From assembly GCF_006539825.1 (NCBI RefSeq), contig NZ_BJNT01000003.1, positions 62,001-126,000 on the forward strand: a stretch of 64,000 nt of DNA. Direction: 5' to 3'. Below the pieces are notes generated by a model. That model saw only the letters and a list, made by a program, of their open reading frames with translations. It was not told the origin of the DNA and made no database searches. A program made the position numbers and the translations under genes. Source of the DNA: Corynebacterium variabile (lineage in GTDB: Bacteria > Actinomycetota > Actinomycetes > Mycobacteriales > Mycobacteriaceae). Shown in pieces: positions 1 to 8,518 of the stretch (its first letter is position 1; each line of letters starts with the position of its first letter).

Positions 1-137
1 TGCTTGTCCTCCGAGGGAGGCGGCAGCATGCTGCCCACCACGACCGGTGACAGTTTCTCGGAGCTCAGTTGACTGTCATCGGTGACGATCTCAGGATCCG
101 GCGGCTGCTTCTCTGTGTCTCTTGTCGCGTCAGTCAT
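1..137 (-). CDS. N-terminal part of an unidentified protein (cut by the window edge)
   Basis: An open frame starts at an ATG at 137 and stays open for 45 codons to the left edge, so only the N-terminus is visible. The fragment is polar and acidic, with no membrane segment or recognisable motif. It starts 45 nt after the rsmI stop in the same direction, so it may be co-transcribed with rsmI. A G-rich stretch just before the ATG could serve as a weak ribosome binding site. I cannot identify the family. A long polar cytoplasmic tail ahead of a membrane transporter is one possibility, but nothing here proves it. Confidence 0.5.
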   Translation of the reverse strand, partial: MTDATRDTEKQPPDPEIVTDDSQLSSEKLSPVVVGSMLPPPSEDK

Positions 138-182
138 ACCCACCCACTGTGCCAGATGCCGACCCTCCACGTTGACCGGAGT

Positions 183-1106
183 TCACCGGCGGCTCGCGAG
201 CACCGCCTCATAGAGCTCCCGCCGAGACGCACCGTGGGCCTCGGCGACGGTCTTGCAGGCCTCCTTCATCCGGACGCCGGACGCCACCTGTTCCTCGACG
301 AGACCGACCAGATCGGTCGGATCCGCCGGGCCAGACTCCGGAGCCGCGGACAGGACCACGGTGATCTCACCGCGGATCCCGGGCCCCTCCCCCTTCTCCG
401 CGGTGGCGGTCGCCTCGGCGACCCACTGCGCCAACTCCCCCAGCGGCGCCCGGCGCACCTGCTCATAGGTCTTGGTCAGTTCACGGCATACCGCGGCTTC
501 GCGGTCGGGACCGAGCACCTCCACCGCCGCATCAAGCGTGCGGCCCAGCCGGTGCGGGGACTCGAAGAAGGCCACCGCCCGCTTCTCGTCGACCAGGGTC
601 TCCAGCCACCGTCGCCGGTCACCGTCCTTGCGCGGGGCGAACCCGTCGAAGGCAAAGTGCCCCACCCCCACCCCAGACAGGGCCAGGGCGGTGGGCACCG
701 CGGAGGGACCGGGCAGGCAGGTCAACGGGACGCCCGCCTCCTGGGCCGCCTGGACCAGCGGCAACCCCGGGTCCGAGACCGCGGGCATCCCGGCGTCCGT
801 CACGACGAGGACGCGGGCCCCGCCGGCCGCACTCTCGACCAGTCCCGCGGCACGGTCGGACTCGTTGTGGTCGTAGTTCGAGACCACCTTGCCGGTGATC
901 TCCACGCCGAGGGCGTCCGCCAGGGCACGGGTACGGCGGGTGTCCTCCGCGGCGATGATGTCGGCGCTGCCCAGGGCGTCGATGAGGCGGACCGAAGCGT
1001 CCAGTGCGGTCCCCAGCGGAGTGGCCGCGAGAATGATCCCGCCGTGGGGGAAGGGTCGGTCGTCGGCGGCGCGGGACAGCAGGTCTGCGAACTCAGGGGT
1101 CTCCAT
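183..1106 (-). CDS. rsmI: 16S rRNA (cytidine(1402)-2'-O)-methyltransferase RsmI
   Basis: The 307-aa product is a SAM-dependent tetrapyrrole-methylase-fold enzyme that 2'-O-methylates C1402 of 16S rRNA in the ribosomal P site. Family motifs are visible in order: the N-terminal ATPLG segment, AAEDTRRTRALADALG, VSNYDHNE, the glycine-rich VTDAGMPAVSDPG loop, the CLPGPSAVPTALALSG segment, and FFESPHRLGRTL. The length is slightly above the usual ~280 aa because of a short N-terminal leader. It is divergent from the mannosyltransferase gene with a very short shared upstream region, an arrangement known in corynebacteria and mycobacteria. Identification is secure. Confidence 0.93.
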   Translation of the reverse strand: METPEFADLLSRAADDRPFPHGGIILAATPLGTALDASVRLIDALGSADIIAAEDTRRTRALADALGVEITGKVVSNYDHNESDRAAGLVESAAGGARVLVVTDAGMPAVSDPGLPLVQAAQEAGVPLTCLPGPSAVPTALALSGVGVGHFAFDGFAPRKDGDRRRWLETLVDEKRAVAFFESPHRLGRTLDAAVEVLGPDREAAVCRELTKTYEQVRRAPLGELAQWVAEATATAEKGEGPGIRGEITVVLSAAPESGPADPTDLVGLVEEQVASGVRMKEACKTVAEAHGASRRELYEAVLASRR

Positions 1107-1171
1107 GTCCTCCGACTCTAATGCGCCGGGCCCCGACGCCCCGCGTCCGCTTCCTACTAGGATGGCGCCCT

Positions 1172-2716
1172 GTGAAACCTTCCGTCGCCGTTCCCCGGGT
1201 CCGGCCGACTCGGTGGTCGGTGATCCTCACCGTGCTCGCCGTGCTCGGCGCGGTCACCCGGCTGACGGAACTCGGGTACCCCACCGATGAGGGCACCCCG
1301 GTCTTCGACGAGAAGCACTACGTCCCGCAGTCCTGGCAGATCCTCCGTGGCGGACTCTCCGGCGGTATCGAGGACAACCCCGCCTACGGCCTGGTCGTCC
1401 ATCCCCCACTCGCCAAGCAGCTCGAGGCGCTGGGGATGTGGGTCTTCGGCGACACCCCGGTCGGGTGGCGGATCTCGGTCGCTCTGCTGGGCATCGGTGT
1501 CATCCTGCTCACCGCGGCGACCGCGCGGCGCCTGGCGTCCTCCACCGGCTACGGCGACTGGGTGGGGCTGTCCGCGGGCCTGCTCGCCCTGTGCGACGGC
1601 ATCCTCTTCGTCACCGGCCGCTCGGCGATGCTGGACCAGTTCCAGACCTTCTTCGTCATTCTCGCCGCCTACCTTCTGGTCCGGGACCACGGGCAGATGG
1701 AGGCCACATTCCGTCGGGTCTTCGCCGAGGGTCGGATCGCCGACAACCCGCTGGGCCCGCGGGCCGGGTACCGTTGGTGGCGGTTCGCCGCGGGACTCGC
1801 CCTCGGTGGGGCACTGGCCGTGAAGTGGTCCGGGCTGTACTACATCGCCTTCTTCGGACTCGCCGTCGTCGGTGTCGACTGGTGGCGGCGTCGTCGGTTC
1901 GGTGTCCAGCGTCCACTGGCGGGAACCTTCGCCCGGGACTGCGTCCCCGCGTTCGCGTCGGTGGTCATCCTGCCGGCGGTGGTGTACCTGCTCAGCTGGC
2001 GCGCCTGGTTCGCCTCGGAGACCGGGGTCTTCCGCCACGAAGTCGAGGCAGGCAACGACCGGATCAGTTCGTGGGGCCTGGACTGGCTGCCGGATTCCTG
2101 GCTGAACTTCATCTACTACCACGTCTCCGTCCTCGACTTCCACGAGGAACTGACGAACTCCAACGGCCATCACCACCCGTGGGAGTCGAAGCCCTGGGAG
2201 TGGCTCGCCAGCACCCGCGGTCTGCTGTACTACAGCGAGACCGACGGCTCGGGGATGAAGCACGTCGTCCTACTCACCGGCACTCCGGTGATCTGGTTCC
2301 TCACCGTGCCGGTACTGCTCTGGGGGCTGTGGTGCCTGGTACGACGCCGCCAGATGGCATGGCTGGTGCCTGTGGTCGGCTACCTCGCCGGGTTCCTGCC
2401 GTGGCTGCTCAACGTCGACCGACAGATGTACCTCTTCTACGCGACGAACCTCGCACCGTTCCTCATCATCGGCCTCGCCCTCACACTGGGACAGCTCGCC
2501 GGCTGGTCGATCGCCGGTGACCGGCCCGTGGACCCCTCCCCCGGCCTCCGGGCGGCGGTGCGGCGGTTGTGGCTCACCCGGACCGGCATGCTCTTCGGCG
2601 TGTTCTACCTGGTGCTGGCGGTGTGGATGTTCCTGTTCTTCCTGCCGGTCTACTCGGGCCTGCCGCTGACCCATCAGCAGTGGCACTGGCGGATGTGGTT
2701 GCCCGGCTGGACCTGA
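1172..2716 (+). CDS. pmt: Dolichyl-phosphate-mannose-type protein O-mannosyltransferase
   Basis: This is a GT39-family polytopic membrane enzyme that transfers mannose from polyprenyl-phosphate-mannose to secreted proteins at the outer face of the membrane. After the first membrane segment comes the conserved acidic motif FDEKHYVPQ, the first-loop DE pair that is catalytic in Pmt enzymes, followed by VHPPLAKQ and repeated hydrophobic helices to the C-terminus. An ATG at 1121 is in frame, but the GTG at 1172 has an AGGATGG ribosome site six bases upstream and removes a non-conserved arginine-rich leader. I therefore prefer 1172, giving 514 aa. It ends directly against the convergent gene on the minus strand. 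Confidence 0.88.
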   Translation: MKPSVAVPRVRPTRWSVILTVLAVLGAVTRLTELGYPTDEGTPVFDEKHYVPQSWQILRGGLSGGIEDNPAYGLVVHPPLAKQLEALGMWVFGDTPVGWRISVALLGIGVILLTAATARRLASSTGYGDWVGLSAGLLALCDGILFVTGRSAMLDQFQTFFVILAAYLLVRDHGQMEATFRRVFAEGRIADNPLGPRAGYRWWRFAAGLALGGALAVKWSGLYYIAFFGLAVVGVDWWRRRRFGVQRPLAGTFARDCVPAFASVVILPAVVYLLSWRAWFASETGVFRHEVEAGNDRISSWGLDWLPDSWLNFIYYHVSVLDFHEELTNSNGHHHPWESKPWEWLASTRGLLYYSETDGSGMKHVVLLTGTPVIWFLTVPVLLWGLWCLVRRRQMAWLVPVVGYLAGFLPWLLNVDRQMYLFYATNLAPFLIIGLALTLGQLAGWSIAGDRPVDPSPGLRAAVRRLWLTRTGMLFGVFYLVLAVWMFLFFLPVYSGLPLTHQQWHWRMWLPGWT

Positions 2717-3505
2717 TCAGTCCCCGTCGCCCGGCCGCCAGGTGGAGTTCCGCTCGGCGTCCCCCGGACTGTACGCCACCGGGCGCGCCCCGAGCCCGCG
2801 CAGCGAATCGCGCAGCGGGTTGACCGCGTGGTGGCGCGCCAGCCACACCCCCACCACCGTCACGCAGGACGCCAGGTGCAGCAGCAGGCCGGCGACCGTC
2901 GGCACGTCGAGGTAGCCGAGCACCAGGTCACGGGTGGAGAACCCGGCCCCGAAACCCCACAGGGCGAGGAAGACCGGCAGCAGCCCCGGTGCGGCACGCG
3001 GCCGCCATGCTCCCCAGATCAGTCCACCCGCCAGGGCAAGGCGCACCGTCGCAGCATCCACGGACAGCCGGGCCAGGTCCGGATCGCCGGAGTTGGCGAC
3101 CTCTCCACCGGCACCGGCGACCGACGGGGAGTCCGGCACATCGGTGGAGTTGACCAGCAGGACCACCGCCCAGGCGATGTAGAGCACCGCGAGCACCACC
3201 AGCACCACCCGACACAGGGTGAGTGGCAGCGACCGGCTACGCAGCCGCTGGGACAGTTCCGGGGTATTCTCCGCCAGCGCCGACATCTGGCGCGCCAGCT
3301 CCCCGGCGTCGCGGGGTTGTGGTTCCTCCGTCGGTGCCGCGCTCACCCGCAGTCGGCGGTTCAGGTCGGCGGCTGCGGCGAACCACACCGGGCAGTCCGG
3401 ACAGGCGGCCAGGTGGGCGTCCACCGCGTCCGGGTCGGTACCCGCCGGCTCCGGTTCACCGTCGAGCCGGGCGGACAGCGCGGCGCGCGCCTCCTCGCAC
3501 TCCAC
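2717..3505 (-). CDS. Putative zinc-finger (ZAS-type) membrane protein, anti-sigma-like
   Basis: The 262-aa protein opens with a cysteine-rich domain. A Cys near residue 3 and an HLAACPDC pattern at about residues 31-38 match the HxxxCxxC signature of zinc-binding anti-sigma domains. Three to four hydrophobic helices follow, starting near residue 95. This layout, a cytosolic zinc finger on a membrane anchor, is typical of membrane-bound anti-sigma factors, but no sigma gene is adjacent. It lies nine bases downstream of the doxX gene and is probably translated with it. It begins at a GTG without a clear ribosome site. The role is inferred from architecture; it could instead be a zinc-finger membrane protein of other function. 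Confidence 0.65.
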   Translation of the reverse strand: MECEEARAALSARLDGEPEPAGTDPDAVDAHLAACPDCPVWFAAAADLNRRLRVSAAPTEEPQPRDAGELARQMSALAENTPELSQRLRSRSLPLTLCRVVLVVLAVLYIAWAVVLLVNSTDVPDSPSVAGAGGEVANSGDPDLARLSVDAATVRLALAGGLIWGAWRPRAAPGLLPVFLALWGFGAGFSTRDLVLGYLDVPTVAGLLLHLASCVTVVGVWLARHHAVNPLRDSLRGLGARPVAYSPGDAERNSTWRPGDGD

Positions 3506-3514
3506 CCCGGGCCC

Positions 3515-3925
3515 CTAGGCGAACCGGGACAGTGCCCGGTCCAGGCTGGCCCGCCCCGAGCCGAAGACGACCAGGGTCACGCAGGCGACGCAGAGGACAA
3601 GCACGAGTTCCCAGCCGCCGTCACTGACGAAGAGACCGTTGTCGAGGTGGACGAAGTAGAAGGCCGCGACCATGTCGAGGGCGAGGACGCCGGCAGCTGC
3701 CGGGGTCAGCAGACCGAGCACGAGCATCGCGCCGCCGAGCATCTCCACGACGGAGACCACCCAGGCAGACAGGGTGGGCTGCGGGATGTGCAGGTTCCCC
3801 CACTGGTCGGCGGTGGCGTCGATACCGGTACCGAAGGCCTTGTCCCAGCCGTGTGCGATGAAGATGACGCCGAGGGCCAGCCGCAGCAGGAACAGGGCTG
3901 TGTCTCTGAGCGCAGGGTTGTTCAT
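3515..3925 (-). CDS. DoxX family membrane protein
   Basis: This is a four-helix integral membrane protein of 136 aa, the usual DoxX length. The N-terminal helix carries the family pattern LLRLALGVIFIAHGWDKAFG, and later helices contain the glycine-rich MLGGAMLVLGLLTP segment. In mycobacteria a DoxX protein acts with SodA and SseA in membrane-associated oxidant defence; that role is family knowledge and no partner is present here. It is the first gene of a two-gene unit with the zinc-finger membrane protein downstream. It ends with a natural TAG stop, showing that TAG is a working terminator in this genome. Confidence 0.82.
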   Translation of the reverse strand: MNNPALRDTALFLLRLALGVIFIAHGWDKAFGTGIDATADQWGNLHIPQPTLSAWVVSVVEMLGGAMLVLGLLTPAAAGVLALDMVAAFYFVHLDNGLFVSDGGWELVLVLCVACVTLVVFGSGRASLDRALSRFA

Positions 3926-3980
3926 GATGGTGACAGCCTACCCCGGCGGTCTGTGGAAACAGACCGGGCCGGACCGGGGG

Positions 3981-5252
3981 TCAGACGACGCGGACCGTCG
4001 GCTGCCCGTCCCCGGGGTAGCCGTAGTCGTCGTCGTAGCCACTGTCGTATACCTCGTCCTGCACGTCGTCGTAACCGGCGAAGGTGACGTCCGCGTACTC
4101 CAGGACGGCGAACTCCGGGTCGTCGTCGTCACTCTCGACGACCACAGCGCCGGGGCGCCGCAGCCGGTCGGGGACACCCAGTTCACGGTCGTCGGTGTTG
4201 CGCACACCGAGCCGGGCACGGCGCATCCGCGCGAGCCGACGGCGCTGGAGCTCCCGCTCCGCGAGAGTCTGCTTGCGCAGCGAGTAGAGGTACATGCCGG
4301 TCAGTGCCGCACCCGCCAGGGTCACGATCCACAGGGCACCGGACAGCGCGACCGCCCCGATCAGGGACAGGACGGTCACCGCGACCAGCACCAAGAGGAC
4401 GCGGCGACGACGGGCCTGACGCTGCTCGGCGAGCTGGCGGGACGCCACGGGGTTGTAGATGCCTCGGCCCTGGTGGCTCGCCAGGTAGTCGATGTCGTCC
4501 TCGGTGATCTCGTCATCGGAGTAGGCGGCGTCCTCGTCGGGCTCTTCCGCGGTGTCCTTGACGACGAGGAGTTCATCATCGGTGCCCACCGAGACGTCGA
4601 TGTCGCCGCCGCGGGTGTAGGCCTCGTCCACCACGGTGAAGCGGCGGGCCGGCTCGTCGGGCACGATCTCGGCGACCTCAGCGAGATCGGCGACCTCGGC
4701 GACCTCGTCATCGCGCTCATCCTCGGCCACGGTGTCGGACTCAGCGTCGGAGTCCATCTCGGCGTCCTCGGCGGTCTCGGCGTCGGCGACTGTCGGCTCG
4801 ACGAAGATCTCGTCGTCCCCGGCGTCCCCGTCCACCGGGAGGTCGTCGTCCCCGGCAGCGACCGGGGCGAATTCGCCGGTGTCGACGTCGTCCAGCGTCC
4901 GGTACTCCACCACGTCGCCCTCGATGACAGAGGGCACGGGGGGTACCGACAGCGGCGGGGCGGCGTCCGGGATGTCATCGGCATCGTCGCGGGTGTCGTC
5001 GATGACCACCTGCTCCGGCTCCGCCTCCACCAGCTCGAGGTCAGCGTCCGGATCGGCATGGTAGAGACTCTCCGCGGGCAGCGGGCGTCGTCGGGACCGC
5101 TCGATACCGGTTCCGCCCTCGTGCACCACCCGGGTCTCGGACAGTGCCTTCGACGTCCGGCGGACCGGAGAATGACGGCGGACGAACAGTGTGGTGATGA
5201 TGAGGAGCCACACCACACCGATGAGGATGACGGAACTGAGGGAGCTGGACAC
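3981..5252 (-). CDS. glpR: Divisome membrane protein GlpR (SepX-like), receptor of gephyrin-like Glp
   Basis: The 423-aa protein has a hydrophobic helix at residues 5-22. A long, very acidic Asp/Glu-rich cytoplasmic region runs to about residue 265, followed by a basic stretch with two closely spaced membrane helices near residues 285-325 and an Asp/Tyr-rich tail. This architecture and the gene order galU-glp-acetyltransferase-glpR match corynebacterial GlpR, which binds the gephyrin-like protein Glp and Wag31 to coordinate division with polar growth. The M. tuberculosis counterpart is Rv0996. The frame starts at a GTG at 5252; an AGAGGAA motif lies rather far upstream, so the exact start is uncertain. 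Assignment rests on synteny and layout. Confidence 0.75.
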   Translation of the reverse strand: MSSSLSSVILIGVVWLLIITTLFVRRHSPVRRTSKALSETRVVHEGGTGIERSRRRPLPAESLYHADPDADLELVEAEPEQVVIDDTRDDADDIPDAAPPLSVPPVPSVIEGDVVEYRTLDDVDTGEFAPVAAGDDDLPVDGDAGDDEIFVEPTVADAETAEDAEMDSDAESDTVAEDERDDEVAEVADLAEVAEIVPDEPARRFTVVDEAYTRGGDIDVSVGTDDELLVVKDTAEEPDEDAAYSDDEITEDDIDYLASHQGRGIYNPVASRQLAEQRQARRRRVLLVLVAVTVLSLIGAVALSGALWIVTLAGAALTGMYLYSLRKQTLAERELQRRRLARMRRARLGVRNTDDRELGVPDRLRRPGAVVVESDDDDPEFAVLEYADVTFAGYDDVQDEVYDSGYDDDYGYPGDGQPTVRVV

Positions 5253-5408
5253 GGGGGACGTATTCCTCTCACCGGGATCACGGACAGTGCGTCTGCACCG
5301 GATACAGGTCCGGCCTCAGACAGGGTGCCCCCGAGGGTACGTGTCCTCCACCACTCACGGCGTCAGGCGCGCCGGAGAAAATAAGTAACCGGTGTTGTCT
5401 CCCGTGAC

Positions 5409-6047
5409 TCAGGGGGCGGGAAGGACCCCGGACGCCTGCAGTCCGGCCAGAACGCCACCGGAGGTCTCCTCCACGGTCTGTGCGACGAGGAGGTGGTCGC
5501 GCCACTGACCGTTGATGTGCAGGTTGCGCTGCAGTCTGCCCTCCTCGCGGTAGCCGGCGCGGGCCAGCACCTTGCGGGACGCCGCATTGCCCTCCAGGAC
5601 CGTCGCCTCCACGCGGTGCATCCCGACCTGCCGCATCGCATGGTCGGTGCCGAGAGCGACCGCTGCCGTCGCCACGCCACGGCCGCCGAACCCCGAGTAC
5701 ACCCAGTACCCGATCCAGCAGCTGCAGACGACACCGTGCTGGACATTGCCCAGTGTGAGCTGGCCGGCGAACTCACCGTCGACTTCGATGGCGAACGGCA
5801 GGACGACACCGTGACGGGCCATGTCGAGCAGACCGCCCACGGTGGAGCGCCACATCTGCGGGGTGTGTGCCTCGTACCAGTCGCCCGGCACCGTCGGCTC
5901 CACCGGACGCAGCAGATGCTCGTCGGCGACCCGGTAGCGCGACCAGCGCCTGCCGTCGCGACGGTGCAGCGGGCGCAGCTGCACCTGGCCGGCGACGCAG
6001 CGTGCCTTGGGGGTTCGGGCGGGCCAGCCCGGATGCCGGTCGATCAC
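5409..6047 (-). CDS. GNAT family N-acetyltransferase (RimJ/RimL type)
   Basis: This acetyl-CoA-dependent N-acetyltransferase has 212 aa. The acceptor-binding first half contains LRPLHRRDG, and the CoA-binding core is seen in GYWVYSGFGGRGVATAAVAL (residues about 122-141), followed by the RVEATVLEGNAASRKVLARAGY segment usual in RimJ-like enzymes. It starts at a GTG whose GAGG ribosome site overlaps the stop of glp seven bases upstream, so translation is probably coupled. It sits between glp and glpR, as Rv0995 does in M. tuberculosis. The protein substrate is unknown; the position makes a cell-division partner plausible but unproven. Confidence 0.87.
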   Translation of the reverse strand: MIDRHPGWPARTPKARCVAGQVQLRPLHRRDGRRWSRYRVADEHLLRPVEPTVPGDWYEAHTPQMWRSTVGGLLDMARHGVVLPFAIEVDGEFAGQLTLGNVQHGVVCSCWIGYWVYSGFGGRGVATAAVALGTDHAMRQVGMHRVEATVLEGNAASRKVLARAGYREEGRLQRNLHINGQWRDHLLVAQTVEETSGGVLAGLQASGVLPAP

Positions 6048-6054
6048 GGTCGCC

Positions 6055-7335
6055 TCACGACCGGTTCGTCAGGAACATGACGTCGACGATCTCGCCCGGT
6101 TCTACCCTGGTGCGGTCCCCCGGCAGCACGACCAGGCAGTTCGCCTGGCCGTGGCTGCCGAGCAGATGGCCCGGTTCCCCACCGCCGACCGCACCGAGCG
6201 GATCGACGAGGAACTCGCGGGTACCGCGGTCACGCATGAGCTGACCGCGCAGGTAGCCGGTACGTCCCGGAGCGGACTCGATCGCGGTGATGGTGCGGGC
6301 CTGCACGGTCCGCCGCGTGGTCTCCCGGCGACCACGGAGGATCTGGATCAGCGGTCGGACGAGCACCTCGAAGGAGACCAGGGCCGCCGAGGGGTTGCCC
6401 GGCAGCAGGAACGTCGGGGTGCGGTCCGCGCCGAGCGTGCCGAAGCCCTGGACCGAGCCCGGATGCATCGCCACCCGCGAGATGTCCGTCTCCCCGAGAT
6501 CCTCGAGGACCTCCCGCAGCCGGTCACTGGCGGCACCGCCCACGCCACCGGAGATCACGAGGATCTCCGAACGGATGAGCTGGCTCTCGATGATCTCGCG
6601 CAGTCGTCGTGGTTCACCGTTGAGGACGCCGACCCGGTTCACGTCCGCGCCGGCCTCCCGGCCGGCCGCGGCGAGTGCATAGGAGTTGACGTCGTAGACC
6701 TGGCCGAGAGCCGGGTCGCGGTCGATGTCGACGAGTTCCGGTCCGAAGGACAGCACCGAGACCCGCGGCCGCGGGTACACGAGGACCTTCGAGCGGCCGA
6801 CGGCGGCAAGCAGTCCGACCTGGGCGGCGCCGATGACGGCACCGTCCTCGACGACGACGTCGCCGGGCTGCACGTCCGAGCCGGCACGGTGGACGAACTG
6901 GCCGGAGCTGACCCCGTAGAGAGGTTCGATGCGGCGTCCTGTCTGGGACGCCCAGTCCAGCGGCAGGACAGCATCCGCCAGTGTCGGCAGCGGGGCACCG
7001 GTCTGCACGCGGACAGCCTGACGCGGCTGCAGGCGCACGGGACGGTGGGAACCGGCGGTGACTTCACCGACCACCGGGAGCATCGGGGAGGACGCGTCGT
7101 CGGAGTCCCCGGACGCGGATCCTGTACCGGATCCGCCGTTGAGGATCTGGCGGATGTCGACCGAGCGAACGGCGAACCCGTCGACGGCGGCCTGGTCGAA
7201 GCCGGGGAAAAGGGACTCCGACTCGACCTGTTCAGCGCACCGGAGGCCCAGAGCCTCGGAAATCGCGGTACGCACCGGCTCCGGGGTGACTGCCGCAGCG
7301 GTCACCGCCGCCAACTGCTCCTCAACGCTCTTCAC
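6055..7335 (-). CDS. glp: Gephyrin-like (MoeA-fold) cell division protein Glp
   Basis: The 426-aa protein has the MoeA/gephyrin-E fold. Visible family elements are FDQAAVDGFAVRS, TGAPLPTLADAVLPLDW and LLPGNPSAALVSFEVLVRP. In molybdenum-cofactor MoeA the substrate loop normally reads SGGVS followed by a G-D-x-D-type acidic patch; here it reads SGGVGGAASDRL, so residues expected for molybdate insertion are altered. This agrees with the corynebacterial paralogue Glp, which has a structural role in the divisome through its membrane receptor GlpR. The gene lies between galU and the acetyltransferase/glpR genes, the order known in C. glutamicum and M. tuberculosis (Rv0993-Rv0996). An active MoeA is the alternative reading. 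Confidence 0.83.
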   Translation of the reverse strand: MKSVEEQLAAVTAAAVTPEPVRTAISEALGLRCAEQVESESLFPGFDQAAVDGFAVRSVDIRQILNGGSGTGSASGDSDDASSPMLPVVGEVTAGSHRPVRLQPRQAVRVQTGAPLPTLADAVLPLDWASQTGRRIEPLYGVSSGQFVHRAGSDVQPGDVVVEDGAVIGAAQVGLLAAVGRSKVLVYPRPRVSVLSFGPELVDIDRDPALGQVYDVNSYALAAAGREAGADVNRVGVLNGEPRRLREIIESQLIRSEILVISGGVGGAASDRLREVLEDLGETDISRVAMHPGSVQGFGTLGADRTPTFLLPGNPSAALVSFEVLVRPLIQILRGRRETTRRTVQARTITAIESAPGRTGYLRGQLMRDRGTREFLVDPLGAVGGGEPGHLLGSHGQANCLVVLPGDRTRVEPGEIVDVMFLTNRS

Positions 7336-7369
7336 GGTCCTCGAACTTTCCTGTGGCCGACACTGTTCC

Positions 7370-7388
7370 GGTGGACGGTCCGTCCACC
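7370..7388. promoter_or_regulatory. 19-bp perfect palindrome between galU and glp
   Basis: The arms GGTGGACGG and CCGTCCACC are exact inverted copies around a single central T. The element sits in the 78-nt gap between the galU stop and the glp start, 35 nt ahead of glp. A one-base centre favours a protein-binding dyad over an RNA hairpin, although an 8-bp hairpin with a 3-nt loop is also possible. No known regulator motif is recognised. Confidence 0.45.
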
Positions 7389-7413
7389 TTCTGCACCATC
7401 CTAGAGAGGACCG

Positions 7414-8358
7414 CTACTCGGCGGGCACCTCGGCATGGGACACGGCGTCCGCGGAGAGGCGGTTGCCGAGCCACTGACGCAGGGAGGGGCCGTAGGTGTC
7501 GTCGTTGAGGGCGAAGTCGACACAGGCCCGGATGTAGCCACCGGGGTTACCGAGGTCATGGCGTCCACCCTGGTGGATGAAGACATGGACCGGATGACCT
7601 TCTTCGATGAGCAGTTCAATGGCGTCGGTGAGCTGCAACTCGCCGCCCTTGCCCGGCTCGATGCAACGCAGGGCGTCGAAGATGGTGCGGTCGAGCAGGT
7701 AGCGGCCGGCGGCGACGACGGTTGAGGGGGCGTCCTCCGCATCCGGCTTCTCGACCATTCCCCTGACCTTGCGGACCTGGGAACCTGCACTGTCGTCGGT
7801 CTCCTCGAGATCGAAGACACCGTAGTTCGAGACCTCGTCCTCGGGGACCTCGAAGCCGCAGAGCACGGTACCGCCGAACCGGCGACGCACCTCCAGCATC
7901 TCGTTGAGGACGCCGAACGGCAGCACGAGGTCGTCCGGCAGCAGGACAGCGAAGCAGTCCTCGTCATCGTCGAGGGCGGACTCGGCGCAGCCCACGGCAT
8001 GGCCGAGACCCAGCGGCCGGTCCTGGTTGACCGCCACGGCGTCCACCAGGGTGTTCACTGCCTGGACCTTCTCCAGCTGCGCGGTCTTGCCGCGGGACTC
8101 CAGCGTCGACTCCAGCAGCTCGTCCCGGTCGAAGTAGGCCATGATCCCCTGCTTACGGGGTGCCGTCACGACCGCCATGCGGGACGCGCCCGCCTGGGCG
8201 GCCTCCCTGGCAATGAGTTCGATACCGGGTGTATCGACGACCGGAAGGAGTTCTTTGGGGACCGTCTTGGTCGCCGGCAGGAAGCGGGTTCCCAGACCTG
8301 CGGCCGGCACCACGACAGTGCGCAGGCCCCCGTTGTGGAGAGAATTATCAGCAGTCAT
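7414..8358 (-). CDS. galU: UTP--glucose-1-phosphate uridylyltransferase
   Basis: GalU makes UDP-glucose from UTP and glucose-1-phosphate for trehalose, glycan and arabinogalactan precursor synthesis. The nucleotide-binding motif GLGTRFLPATK lies at residues 21-31, followed by PKELLPVVDTP and the GLGHAVGCAE segment. The frame stays open upstream to 8907, but the motif spacing fixes the start at the ATG at 8358, giving 314 aa, the normal family length. The longer frame would overlap the divergent cyclo-ligase gene. It is the first gene of the galU-glp-acetyltransferase-glpR group and ends with TAG. Confidence 0.94.
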   Translation of the reverse strand: MTADNSLHNGGLRTVVVPAAGLGTRFLPATKTVPKELLPVVDTPGIELIAREAAQAGASRMAVVTAPRKQGIMAYFDRDELLESTLESRGKTAQLEKVQAVNTLVDAVAVNQDRPLGLGHAVGCAESALDDDEDCFAVLLPDDLVLPFGVLNEMLEVRRRFGGTVLCGFEVPEDEVSNYGVFDLEETDDSAGSQVRKVRGMVEKPDAEDAPSTVVAAGRYLLDRTIFDALRCIEPGKGGELQLTDAIELLIEEGHPVHVFIHQGGRHDLGNPGGYIRACVDFALNDDTYGPSLRQWLGNRLSADAVSHAEVPAE

Positions 8359-8518
8359 GGGGAGAAGACTACCGGCCGTACCCGGTCCGGGTGTGGTGAG
8401 CACGCCGACGCACCCCCGATTCGACCACGTGTCCGCAGGAATTCTGTGTCCCTTCCCCCGCGCACCACCCCTGCCGCCCTCCTCCGGGGGAGGTAGGGCC
8501 GTACTAGTCTTCGGGAGT

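Noticed and set aside
1121..1171. Upstream ATG start for the mannosyltransferase
   Set aside because: The added residues are arginine-rich and not family-like, and the GTG at 1172 has the better ribosome site.
3672..5384. 570-codon open frame opposite glpR
   Set aside because: It mirrors the acidic GlpR coding sequence; composition is low-complexity and no family motif appears. High GC makes long antisense frames common.
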